NCBI RefSeq assembly: GCF_037975245.1
Contig: NC_092574.1
Location: forward strand, 23,003,713-23,067,712
DNA from: Apostichopus japonicus
Lineage: Eukaryota; Echinodermata; Holothuroidea; Aspidochirotida; Stichopodidae
Length of the DNA: 64,000 nt
Reading direction: 5' to 3'
Shown: one piece after another, positions 32,344 to 44,200 of the stretch
Layout: every line of letters starts with the position of its first letter
Position numbering within the stretch: the stretch's first letter is position 1
The notes under the pieces: generated by a model
What the model was told of the DNA's origin: nothing
Database searches by the model: none
What the model saw: only the letters and a program-made list of their open reading frames with translations
Position numbers and translations under genes: made by a program

Positions 32344-32874
32344 CATAGGCGTAGGAGCCTAATTTGATTTGGGGGGGCTGTAATGACTTGCCCGAATAAT
32401 ATAACCAAAATTTTTGCGCACTCCGCGCGCGCTTTACATCCTAATGTGCATATCATATAGGTGTTCGTCGGGTATTACATCACATGCAAATAACCGATAA
32501 ATGCCTATATGATATGCACATTAAGATGTTGAACGCGCGCGGGGCGTGCGGAAAAAAAAAATTGATATATTTTCCGTGCTATTACCCTTCCATATTGGTT
32601 ATAATTATTGGGGAAGTCGTTACAATAATAACGATATTAATATCATTATAACCATTGAAAAACACACTGCAGATTTTACTTCTTTCAGTAGGTGCCCGAA
32701 AAAAAGCTCAGCATATTGCCCGAATTTTCACCAAAAAAACTGAAAAACACACTGCAGATTTTTCTTCTTTCAGTAGGTGCCCGAAAAATGCTCAGCATAT
32801 TGCCCGAATTTTCACCAAAAAATTTGGTTGGGGGGGCTGCAGCTCCCCCAGCCCCCCCGCCTCCTACGCCTATG
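32344..32874. mobile_element. hAT-type MITE with perfect 8-bp target duplication
   Basis: TCTTCGAT flanks both sides (32336-32343 and 32875-32882). The inverted ends are CATAGGCGTAGGAGCC at the left and CATAGGCGTAGGAGGC from the right. The interior holds a 26-bp inverted repeat with one mismatch (about 32445-32470 against 32503-32528, core TGCATATCATATAGG). It also holds a tandem duplication of about 80 bp (32655-32820) with AACACACTGCAGATTT, TCTTTCAGTAGGTGCCCGAA and CAGCATATTGCCCGAATTTT in each copy. No transposase is seen. Confidence 0.9.
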
Positions 32875-35002
32875 TCTTCGATTAAATATGCCCGAGTTTA
32901 ACAATACTAATATGTACAAGTTTAATAGAAAAACCCAAAGATTCTATGCATGCAATTAATTATTATGAAACTTTATATTGCTTGATATAGTATGATACAG
33001 TTTTTAGAATAACACACACAGTTCTTAATGGAAAATGTTTCTCCATCTCCTTACATACTACAAAGTAAGTATTACACTTACATTTAACATTTATGGAATA
33101 GAAAACAAGCACTGAAGAACATGCCAAGCAATTTGTCACAAGAACTTTGTACAAAGCTTTCAAAAAAGCAATTTCATTGCATATGCTACATGATATACAA
33201 GCTGTTAATACTTCTCTTAAACCTATCTTTGACAGATTATGTTTTGGTTATTGGCTGACTTCTTTGATAGGTAAATTTAACACGAACAGAGGTACAGTGG
33301 TGCAATAGAAGCCCCCCACCCCAGAATCACCCCACCCCTTGTATAAAACAAGAAGAGAAATCATACAGCATACAAGTGTAAACATCATTGCTTTAGTACT
33401 GTACACTTTTCATTTTTTGGTCTTTCCAGAAAGCCTCATGCAATTGCAAAAATAAATGTCTAGGTTAGTTATTGCATTTATGAGAACCAGAGATAATTTA
33501 CAGCTCTATATTTTATCAAGTGGTGAGAACTTCACAACTGCGTAAAAAATAGATCATTGTAGAATTAGGGTCTTTACATTAACTGACATGGAAGGAGCAA
33601 GGTAGGTAGGCAAAATGCACAAAAGAGGTGCTTTTATGACAGTTCTATTGGAGGAATTGGGGAGGTGGAGGGGGGGGGGGGTTTCTGTAATAGTTCAGAA
33701 TTCACCAAAAAAAAAAATTGTGATCTGATTTGTGACATGCAAAGTTTATTGGTTCTTAAATTAGATTTAGAAATTAAAGATTAGGCTTTGATGATTTTAA
33801 GCCTTGCATTTTGCATTAAGTTTTCAACAACATGGTGGTGCCGTATTCCGTTCAGAGAAAGGTAAGGTACATGTAATCATAAATTGTTATTTTATTCCAC
33901 CAAATTGCACCAGCACCAAATCACACAAGGCATAAAATTACAAGCTTTACAACTTAAAAATTTATTTCAAAAATTACATTAAATATGTGGAATGAGAAAA
34001 ATTCTCTTCAATGGACTAAAAAGTGTAGTGGACAGAAACATTAAACTGGTATAGCAGACTAATGATTTCCCAAGTATATGGATATCTTAAGACTGGTCAA
34101 AGTGACATAAGGTTACAACCTAAAGCAGCATACAGCTATAAATAACATGCATACAATACATAATGACAGTTTTGTCAAACACAATGCAGGTATTCATCCC
34201 TAACTGCCCAGTTGTCAGAGTTGTAAAGAGAAACTTCATTTTAAGGTCTAGTGGAACCATAATCTGTATCACTCCCAACTCGAATCGAGTCACCATCTCA
34301 AGTCATTGTATCTCTGAACTGGACAACATACAGACAGACAGATAGATAAATAGAAAGGTTGCCATGGAGAGCCAACTGAGCGTAAGTGTGCAATAAACCT
34401 TTTATTTCAAAAGTTGTTTGTTTTCTTCACTTGAAATGGATGGACATTTGACCAGAAGGTAAATTTACATAAAATTTGTAACTCTGTTTTCTTTTGAAAA
34501 TACTGCTATGATGAAAACCATATAATCAGCTTCCATGATAAATGCAAATCAATTTCATTAGCTGGGATGAACTTGTCCAAATTAGGTAACAAAAATCACA
34601 GATAGACAATGCTGCAAAATCTCCTGTTTTACCAACAAAAACTACTCTAATAATATGTATTATACAAAAATAACCAGCAGGAAGAAAATTTGTACTTTTT
34701 TTTGTCTTCATTCTACAATCGAGCTTACCACATAAATTAACTAAAAAACACTCTTTGTCTCTTTCCTTGGAAGGTTTGACAATCTCTAAATAGTGTGCCT
34801 TTTGTTGTATCTTTGTGTATTGTGACAGAAATGAAACATACCTTGTGAAAAATCGATAAAGTGACATTCCAACTGTCATTTGTGTATCTTGGGCTGTAAT
34901 ACCCAGAACCCAACAGTATGCAAACAACATGAGCACATGGCCGTTGGTGTGGTATAACAAGTATGTTTATGCAAAGACAATATGTAGATTTATTCTATTT
35001 TT
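32875..35002. other. Non-coding stretch
   Basis: No exon could be supported. A G run lies near 33670. The 144-codon open frame on the minus strand at 34526-34960 has low-complexity composition and no domain. Confidence 0.4.
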
Positions 35003-35068
35003 GTAAAGCTCATTGACGCCAGTGCTTATCGCGCTATATAAATGTTTGGTATTATTATTATTATTAAG
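35003..35068 (+). mobile_element. LINE 3' tail with (ATT)n end
   Basis: GTAAAGCTCATTGACGCCAG followed by CTTATCGCGCTATATAAATG and an ATT trinucleotide run has the form of L2/CR1-group 3' ends (GCGCTATATAAAT plus microsatellite). Only the tail is present. Confidence 0.65.
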
Positions 35069-35099
35069 TCTGCTTACGTATTTACAGCAATTATGCCTT

Positions 35100-35695
35100 C
35101 ACAAGTATTAAGGGTTATGTACAGACAAGATGCCAACATAGGTATGCTTTCTTAAAGGTAGCCAACATACTAGTACAAATTCTGCTGTCTTACACAAGAC
35201 AATTGCGCAAAAAGGTATGGTTTCTTATGCTTAGGCAGCATGCAAGTAGAAGATTGCTTCCTAAAAGGTAGACAATATACCAGTACGGCTATGCGGTTTG
35301 AAACAGACAATTGCCCTAGAGGTATGGTTTCTTATGCATAGGCAGTTAGCCAGTAGAAATATGCTTCCCTTACAGGTAGACAATATACCAGTACAGCTAT
35401 GCTGTTTGAAACACTGACAATTTGCCTGTAGAGGTATGGTTTCTTATGCATAGGCAGTTAGCCAGTAGAAATATGCTTTCTTACAGGTAGAAAATATACC
35501 AGTACAGCTATGCTGTTTGAAACACTGACAATTTGCCTGTAGAGGTATGGTTTCTTATGCATAGGCAGTTAGCCAGTAGAAATATGCTTTCTTACAGGTA
35601 GATAATACCAGTACGGCTATGCGGTTTGAAAAACTGATTATTTGCTCTAGAGGTATGGCTTCTTATGCATAGACAGTTTGCCAGTAGAAGTATAT
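35100..35695 (+). repeat. Minisatellite with a period of 107-112 bp
   Basis: AGGTATGGTTTCTTATGC starts units at 35213, 35320, 35432, 35543 and 35651, and a partial unit precedes them. Other shared words are GGCAGTTAGCCAGTAGAA and ATACCAGTACAGCTATGC. Small indels change the unit length, so it is older than the 373-bp array. Confidence 0.85.
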
Positions 35696-35978
35696 TTTCA
35701 TATTGCTTGTAATGCTTGTAAGTTGTTAATTAACTTTTTTTTTTCCCTTTGTTCTTTTCCTCTATTGTATATGTTGTGCTTATCTGTACTGTTTAACTTG
35801 TTTAAGGGGCACTGCTCGTATAAGCTAATCCTTGTTCAGTCCTCCACCAACACCTTGTTTTATCTTGACTTTGTACAACTCCTCTTTCATTGTTCTGGGA
35901 ATATACTCAAACTAAAACATATATGCATAGACATAAGGCATGTCAAAGGTGAATCTGGAACTTTGATTAATATTTGGT

Positions 35979-37701
35979 TATAAGCTTGCACGGTTTCGTG
36001 AAAACTTACAACCGGTTTTTCTCTAGCAAAAAACCGAATCTGGCTCAAAAACCGGTTTTTTTTCCCCTCCCGAATTGCATTGAAAACATTCAAATCTCAA
36101 TCGCTAAGATGCGTATTTTTGAAGCTTTACCAACAGCGTGTTCAAGTATGTTCGTTCGCAGTAAATTGTTAAAAATAAGAAGAATAAATTCAAGAAATGT
36201 TACTGCCTTCATGACTCTCATTTTATAACCCACGTTAACTAAACTGAAGTAAATATGTCGAAAAGAAATGTGTTAGTAAAATTTTTTCTTAAAGTTTTAA
36301 CATCACGTACACGTATCGTTTGTCTTGTGTTTACTGTACTTCACGAAGTTCAAATTCGTGTTCAGAAAAAAAATATCACCTTCATGTTAAATGTTATATT
36401 ATATGTTATATTTTCGGTGATGAGGGCCGAGCGTAAACCCCATTATGACCAATTGGAGATCGTAAAAAAAAATGCCTTACAATATGATTCCTCCAATGAA
36501 GGTACCAAATTGCACGAGGCTCTAGCCATGTTCGCGGGTGGTATCTTGGCGGTAAATAAATTTCTCTTCAAGGAGTGAAGATAATTTACCGTCTACACTT
36601 TCAAGTACAAGTTGAAAAATATCGCTGGCAAAAGCGGGATTAGGTCGGCAAAGAATATAAATTGTTAACGTTTAAGTTGGAAACATGTGTTCTTCAACGC
36701 AAACGAAAAACCAACTGAGAGAGCCTTGTCTGATAACTGATAAGAAGTAATGTTTAAAGGAAACTTACAAAGAAAATAAAATCTATTAGCGTACAAAGGA
36801 GAATTGTCCCAATAGCAACATCTGTAATTTCCAGCAATGTATGCAACATTTTTACTCCTTTAATATTCCTTGACTCAAGCCTGACGCCAGGTGTTTCTTG
36901 TGAATAATGGACTGTGATTGTTCTAATGTTACTTGTTGCATCTTAGTTGTTAAACTCAGAGCCCCCCCCCCCCCCCGTGATTGTTCTATAAAGTTACTTG
37001 TTGCATCTTAGTTGTTAAACTCAGAATCCCCCCCCGTGATTGTGCATTGTTCTAATGTTACTTGTTGCATCTTAGTTGTTAAACTCCCAGAGCCCCCCTC
37101 CTGCGACTGTACATGTCGTATGGTATTGTGGATTGCGCAATATACCTTTCAAGTTTTAACGTTCATTTTTTGAACACGAACTGTGATCAATGTGTTTGAA
37201 AAGATTTTTTCCATATCCTCTTCTTTTAAATTGAAGTTGAATCATAAGAATAAAAGAAAGAGGACAAACACGTCGGATATAACAATTTATTTTGAACTGC
37301 ATCTCGTCATTTGAGTGTGTACCTCTCACAACTACTAACGTTGGCCACCAAGGTCAGTTCAATACTACAAGGTACCTAACTGATGCACGCATATATGGAC
37401 TGCATAGCCTAATGTTAGGCCTAGCTATCCACCCTCAAGCACTGGTTATGGCGTGTGCCGATCGTAGCTGACAATGTCGTCTTTCAAGCTTTCTCTTGTT
37501 GCAATTTACTTTCATATTGCAAAAAGAACAGTAAATAGGAGAAACCAAAGTCAACAAACTTTGTTTTTTCCAGTATTTGCAATTCACATTTCGGTTTTTC
37601 CGGTTTTTTCGGTTTTTCGGTTTTCTTAAAATAAAAAATAGTACCGAAATTCGGTTGGAAAAAACCGGTTTCGGTACTAAAACCGGTTTACCGTGCAAGC
37701 C
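35979..37701. mobile_element. 1.7-kb DNA transposon, hAT-like
   Basis: A direct repeat TATTTGGT (35971-35978 and 37702-37709), extendable to TATTTGGTTA, flanks inverted ends: AGCTTGCACGGT at the left, GGCTTGCACGGT from the right. The subterminal regions are rich in ACCGGTTTT in both orientations. The interior includes three copies of a unit of about 60 bp (GTTACTTGTTGCATCTTAGT at about 36930, 36995 and 37057) ending in C runs. A 107-codon plus-strand frame at 36255-36578 is not recognisable as a transposase. Confidence 0.7.
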
Positions 37702-38155
37702 TATTTGGTTAGTACGAATACTAATTACATCTGGGCTGTCATGAGAGTCCAGGAGTTAATTAGAGAATGCCTAGATTAAAGAATGCCTTGAACTGTAAAT
37801 ACTAAATATACTTCTATCAATTCAAACCTATTTTGTTCAACATCATGAAAAATCACATCTTATGAGTCTTTTTGATGACTTCAACAAGTGTTCATAGAGC
37901 TCTCATAGTCCAAACACATCGTCTTTTGTTTCTGCAGGGACTTTTCCTTCTCGGATTAAATATCTACCTATTTTTGCAGCCAGTCTTGCTTAGAGACAGC
38001 ATTGTCGGTTTAATCCAGCACCATCTGTTTTTGTTGCTTTGTGCGATATCTGTTTCCTTTTCGTTCATAAATGTTGAATCGGTTCTCTTCCGTTACCATC
38101 TCCTGAGGAGTGCCTGAGTCACTCGTCTTCTACCATGCTATTTTGACGGACCGCT

Positions 38156-38226
38156 TCAACTATCCGCATTGAAGAAAAATGCCGAGATTCCAAATAAAAG
38201 GAAGACGACACCCCCCATTAGAGTGA
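38156..38226 (-). CDS. TMEM165: TMEM165 exon 6 (terminal coding exon)
   Basis: The acceptor is TTTCTCGGCAG. The exon completes a split codon (G|TC), encodes residues 298-320 (the last membrane helix, starting VTLMGGVVFLLFG) and ends in TGA. Confidence 0.96.
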
Positions 38227-41200
38227 CTGCCGAGAAACAAGAAATGTATAAGTAAATGAAAAACTGAAAACTGACTGGAAAATCATGAGCAAAATGGGGG
38301 AGGGCATTTTTTTTTGGGGTTGTTGTTGTTGCTAGAATGAGATTCAAACTTGTGACTCAGTGAGGTCTCTGGTTTGGATCCCATTGTAGTCAAAAATGTC
38401 TTTGTTCTTTTTCCAGGAAACAACATCACAGGATGGTTTCATGATGTTTTGACGGGTAGAAAGAATCTAAAGTGGTTGTCAACTTGACATCAAAAGATTC
38501 ATACAATCTAATTTGATCTGTTTTAGGTTGAACATCGTGAGGAATCCATAAACTGGCACATTTTCCCTCTGTCTCAGCTGGGGTATGATCTTGACCTGCA
38601 AAATGAATCTACTAACTGCAATGATCATTGCTGTGCATATGTTTATCTGGATTTCATACAAGTTCACTGATTATCAATGCATTAGTACATGAATATATCT
38701 TACCTGTTCTGGCTGATATTCTTTGGGCGACCATCCTGCCACCTATAACCGCTATAGCTGTGCATATAGAATGCCCTATGATACCACCAATCGTAACACC
38801 ACTGACATCCTGAAAAAACAGAAGTAAATCAGAAATTTGACAAAAGGCAAAACATAGCTGACTTGTTTTGACTCTGGAAGGAAACTATTTTTGTGTAAAT
38901 CCATAGCAATCATTTCATTTCTTCGGAAAAATTGTGGCATTCTAGAAAAGGAAAAAAAATCATTACGAGCCAACAGAAAGAAAATTGAAGGTCTTACTTC
39001 TCTCGCAGCCAAAACTATTGTTGCGATTTGTGACCTGTCGCCCCACTCTGCTAAGAATGTTAAGGTAAAAGCCTGAAGGAATATCGGTGATAGAAGTCCG
39101 AAGAATCGGTTCCTAACTCGGCCTCCGCGTATAATCCCTGACTCAGGGTCATGTGTTAATGTTAATTTAGCTTCTTTCTCCATCTGTGGATATAATGTAA
39201 AAAATAAATATATAAATAAAAGCCATATAGAATAGATTTGCATTTTGAATAAGAACTAGGTACTGTAATTTCAACCTCCTTAGACGCTTTCAAAGACAGA
39301 TTTTAGAACTCGTTTCTCAAACTTTGGTCTGATTTTGTTACAGCTTCTTTTTGGTATGACAGTTGGATTGTACAGCACTTTCCCTCTAAATAATGGCAGT
39401 TTCTGATTTTCAGTAGTATTATTTTTTCATTATTATTTGTGCAATTGGCTTGTGTCAACTACATTCCTTTAACTTTCACTGCAACCAATCGGTGGTAAAG
39501 TGAAAAGTCTCTAGAGTTAACATGTAAGATATCAAATTTTCAAAGAACAACCGATGCTTATTGGTTATTAATTAAAGCATAAAGAAAGGTTATACCTGTG
39601 CTATCTCAGTAATATATATCATTTTATGTACATCTTCTGTACAGATTGCAATCAAACTAAACTGTACACACATAAAGCTATGATTCAGACAATAAGTAGA
39701 ATGCAAGCAGCTGCATTGATTACACTGAAAGAACAAAAGAGTATCACTGTTTTGTATCAAAATATTACATTTGAGGCAAAAATGCATTGTACTTAAGCAA
39801 AATTTATCGACAGTAAACTTTGTCATGGTAATCCTTTTTTTCATCCACTCTACGACGTAATACACAAAATCGTTAATCACCAGATTGTAAATGCTCCGCT
39901 GTACTATTTGGTTTCATTGACGTAGGATCAACGAGGCTGACGATCGCTTCCTAATCCAGCTTAACTAATTCCATTCCAGTTGATCTTCTAAACTGACCCC
40001 ACCTCTCCTCCAACCCTTTCTCCTCCCCTCTTCCATCCCCCCTGTCTCTCTCCTCATACCAAGTCATCACAACCTATACTACTGTGCATTTATCTAAATA
40101 TTACATGAGACATCTAAACTAAATATGTCTCTATTATTCAGCTTTCAGTTACCAATCACCGATGAGATTAATCGCGTCGACCCTCAAATATCCTTTCACT
40201 CCCATATTTTCTCATATAGCTGCAGTAAACTAACGTTCCTTAATCACTTTTCATCACAATTTCACACTCTTTTATACATCAATTCTTTCATACAATGGCA
40301 TCAAAATCATTGTTACAACAAACTTCAAATCAGGTCTAAGGCAGCCATCTGCAAACCTTTAAGGCCCAGGACCTGTTATGAGGACTGGGCCCCAACCTAC
40401 CAGTCCTCCAGCCGTTAGATTCAATGCTCAGAATACCAGCTTGGACTATACAACTAAATCCATAGTCAAGCTCCGAATAGTATGGATCCAGCAACCCACT
40501 TTGGTTCGCGCTCCACAGTTTGGCAACCCGTCGGTTTAAGGTATTAAAGTTGATAATATGTTCCGACATAACAGACGGTACAGACAGACATTTACAACTT
40601 GTAATTCTGCAGATACAGCAGTAACTTTGAAAGCTTGCTCTGTATGTGAAAAATTAAAGCTATCTGCATGAAGCAAAAGTGTGTCCACTCGACAAGAAAA
40701 TACAAACGAGAGAGATATGATTCGATTCAAGAAGGTTAAATAATTTGAGTGCTGGATATGAGCTTTGAATTATATACATTTGTTTTTGATGGTTTAATAT
40801 GCAACAATCTTATATTTACAGTATATTAAAGAGCAAGTTCAGTTTTCAAGCAGAAATGTTCATCAATGATTTTTTTGTTAGTATTTTAATAATCATGATA
40901 AAAAGAATACAAATAAAGAGCAGAGTAACAGCACAGAGATCTGATTGAGGTGATTACATTGTGAGATGATTCGGTATTAAATTTATACTGATTTTAGAAC
41001 CTTCGAACTGACCATCACATTCCAAAATTCCCAACTTAAAGTGAGCTTTTCTCCTTGAGAACGAAGAACTTTGTATGCCTCATTGCCTACCTCAAGCTTT
41101 CCCCAATTGTAAATTGGGTTTTAAGAGCAGCCATTTGCAAGGGCGTAGGAACCGGGGGGGGGCTGGGGGGGGGGGGGGCGCCAGCCCCCCAGTGAAAAAT

Positions 41201-44200
41201 GTGGAGGGGCGGAAGTATCATTCCGCCCCCCCCCCCGGTTCGCAAGTCAGAAAACCCCTTTTTCATTTCCAAATGAGAAAAAAAATCTCATTTGGAGCAC
41301 CAAATTGCATCTAAGGCCAGGTGAAAATACAAAATTAAGTTTACAAAATGGAGTGGGTGTTGAAGTGTGCTATATTGCACCAAATTGCATCTGAGGCCAC
41401 CTGGAAATGCAAAAAATTCCAAAGGGGAGGGGGACACCCCTCCCCTTAGACCCCTCCCCCAAGGCCGGCCATCAGTCTTCAGCCCCCCCACTCAAAAGTA
41501 CCTTCCTACGCCACTGGCCATTTGTATTTGGTGGGGCTATTTACCAATGCTATGGAGTAGAGATGAGTACCTCAAATGATATTGTATTCTTCTCACCTGA
41601 ATGGTTTCACAAAATATTTTCCACTATTACTTCAATGTCTGAAACTAAAACAACGTTTAATAGTCATGCTTATGACTGCATTGTAAATGGGATGCTGGGA
41701 CTGCATCAAAAACATCAAAATCGACTCAAAAAAGCTTCTTTTTTTTATTAATAGAATACAGAGAAGGGACAACGTCCAGTTCAAAGTAGGAGGTGACTTC
41801 TGTCAGACCTTTTCTTCCTCTTCTTTGATCATCATTTTTCGATAAAGGTTGAAAGAGCACCAAATTCAGACACCCTCATAATTTGACTCTTTAAGTGGTG
41901 GCATGAGGAGGGGGTTGGGGAGATTTTCATATTAAAATATTATTTGAAACATTTGACTCATATGATGGAGTTGACATGAAACTCATAGTCATTGTGTCAC
42001 TCAGCCATATTTCTATTATCTTGCTCTGCCTTAGATAATTTGAAAGTAAGTTAATATTCTTTGTATATTAAAAATATCGTAAAAGATGTGCATTCGTTCT
42101 TAGGACTGGCATGGATTGATTGTTGAATACTTGAGAGATTTAACAGTCCCACAGTACTGACATGTTAAGTACCCAGACAAGAATACTGTACTCCTAGGCA
42201 GTGGCGTCGCTAGCCATTTCAATCTGGGGGGCACAGCACTTAATTGGGGGGGCACAATGGTTATTTGTGGATGCCATCCTTGGGGGAAGGGGTCTAAGGG
42301 GAGGGGTCTCCCCTCCCTTTTGAGTAATTAAGGGTCCTTTGATGCAATTTGGTGCTATATTTGGCAACTTGAGGTAACTTTATGTTCAAGAATCTTCAGG
42401 GTTGGTCTGACCAATATTTATGTTTTTAATTGAGGCAGATAAAGTTTTTGTGTGAGTATTTTTTTTAACACTACAAATCGCATCTGGGGGGAACGCATTT
42501 TGTTTGTGAGGGCACGTTCCTCCCCAGGCTGCCCCCTGCCACTGTCCCTAGAACCAGTATTTCAGGCTGGCAAAGTCTAGTGTGTAGTGCAGAACTTGTG
42601 TCTCATGGCCTAATATAACACCATGGTTTCATTTATATTATGATATCAACAAAGGTGTTTATATTACTTGGATAAAAGCTGTTTTATGTAATAAATTTCT
42701 TAACATTTATAAAGGTTTAATTTTGTTTTTAATATCTGTGAGTTATATGAGAGTATTTGTTGAATGACCGTATCTTACCCTAAAACCAAAGGAGTAAATA
42801 GTGGGCATGGTTAGGCTATTACAGTACATACATGTATGCATCATGACAGGGAGTGCTCCAATTGTCAAAATAAGGGTGCTAGAATGGAATAAACAAAATT
42901 TGACACTTTTCAAGGCATCAAAAAGGGTTTGCTTTAAATGTACTATTTGGGTTCATTTTGATTTGGAGAAAGCTACTACAGTGAACCTTGCATAGAATAT
43001 GGTGTCATCTCACTGAGATGTCTTAGATAACGTGATTGTTACTGATTAATGTGATTGTGAAAGTTATCATGAAAACTGGTACATTTAAGGCCACTTTAAA
43101 GAGTTCTTTTCATCTTTAAGAATCAAGGTTTGGTAGGCTATATATGGCATCGCATTGATATCAACAGTTTTGTGTTCGTTAGGTATGACTATTCTAATAA
43201 CTAGATGGTGATAAAGAGGTAGTTTAAGACCATGTACCCACCCACCTCCCCCCACTCCTGTTGATGCTTAATTTGTATCAAGTTCCATTTCTCAGAGACA
43301 TATCATAATTCTAGTACGTAATGTTGATACACAGTGGATTGACTAGTAGCAGAGGGCTGGTCAAAGTAAATATCAATTAGTACTCAAAGTCTATACATTA
43401 GTCAGTTAGCACTCTCATCTAAAAGTTATTCCTTGAAAATATTAGATTGCAGTTTTGTGTATGTAGTTGGCTGCACCAGAGCTGCAGTATGTTTCAAAAT
43501 CCAACATCAAGGAAATATCACGTAAAGCTTACCTAATTAAAACATAAAGCTCATTTAAGTCCTCATTATACCCCTGGAATGATTACAGTTCTGACAAAAT
43601 CAATATCACAAGCAGGACTCAAACTGACCAACAATACCAGTTACAAACTGCTGTTGGTTCCCATACAACTTGCAATACTGCCCTTAAAATCCCTTTACCA
43701 ACAGATACAACTGCCGTGTCCATTTATTTAGGTCGTCGTAGGTGCCCTCATAATGACATCGATTATCAAACTTCAATATCAAACAAATAATTTTTGCGAC
43801 CAGCAAAGAGCTATTAAGCAGTGGCACCAGACTTCTGCGTAGGTATATCTGTCTGTTCATCTGTCTGTGGTCCCTTGATGTTTATATAGACAGTACATAA
43901 ATTAAACCCAGAGAGACATGAACTGAGTTATGTATTGATAATATGATTTTCAATATGAATGACAATAGCTCTTGTATACATATATATATGCATGTATGTA
44001 ATAATAGCCAAGTGTCCTTTTGCGTTTCATGTTTTATACTGCAGACGTAATGTATATCATGTTAAGAACAATGGGAAAGATTCATTCACTGCCTCTTTGA
44101 AGGTCAGGAAGATTCCAAATAGTCACATGTAGTCATGGCAACAGAGTGATTGATTTACATAAGCAGAAATACAATATAGGATGAGAGATTCATACTGGAT

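Noticed and set aside
34526-34960. 144-codon minus-strand open frame
   Set aside because: Cys/Phe/Tyr-rich composition expected of AT-rich non-coding DNA; no domain, no splice context and no start context stood out.
36255-36578. 107-codon plus-strand frame inside the 1.7-kb transposon as a transposase
   Set aside because: No BED finger, RNase-H-like DDE motif or hAT dimerisation motif could be seen, so it is not annotated as a gene.
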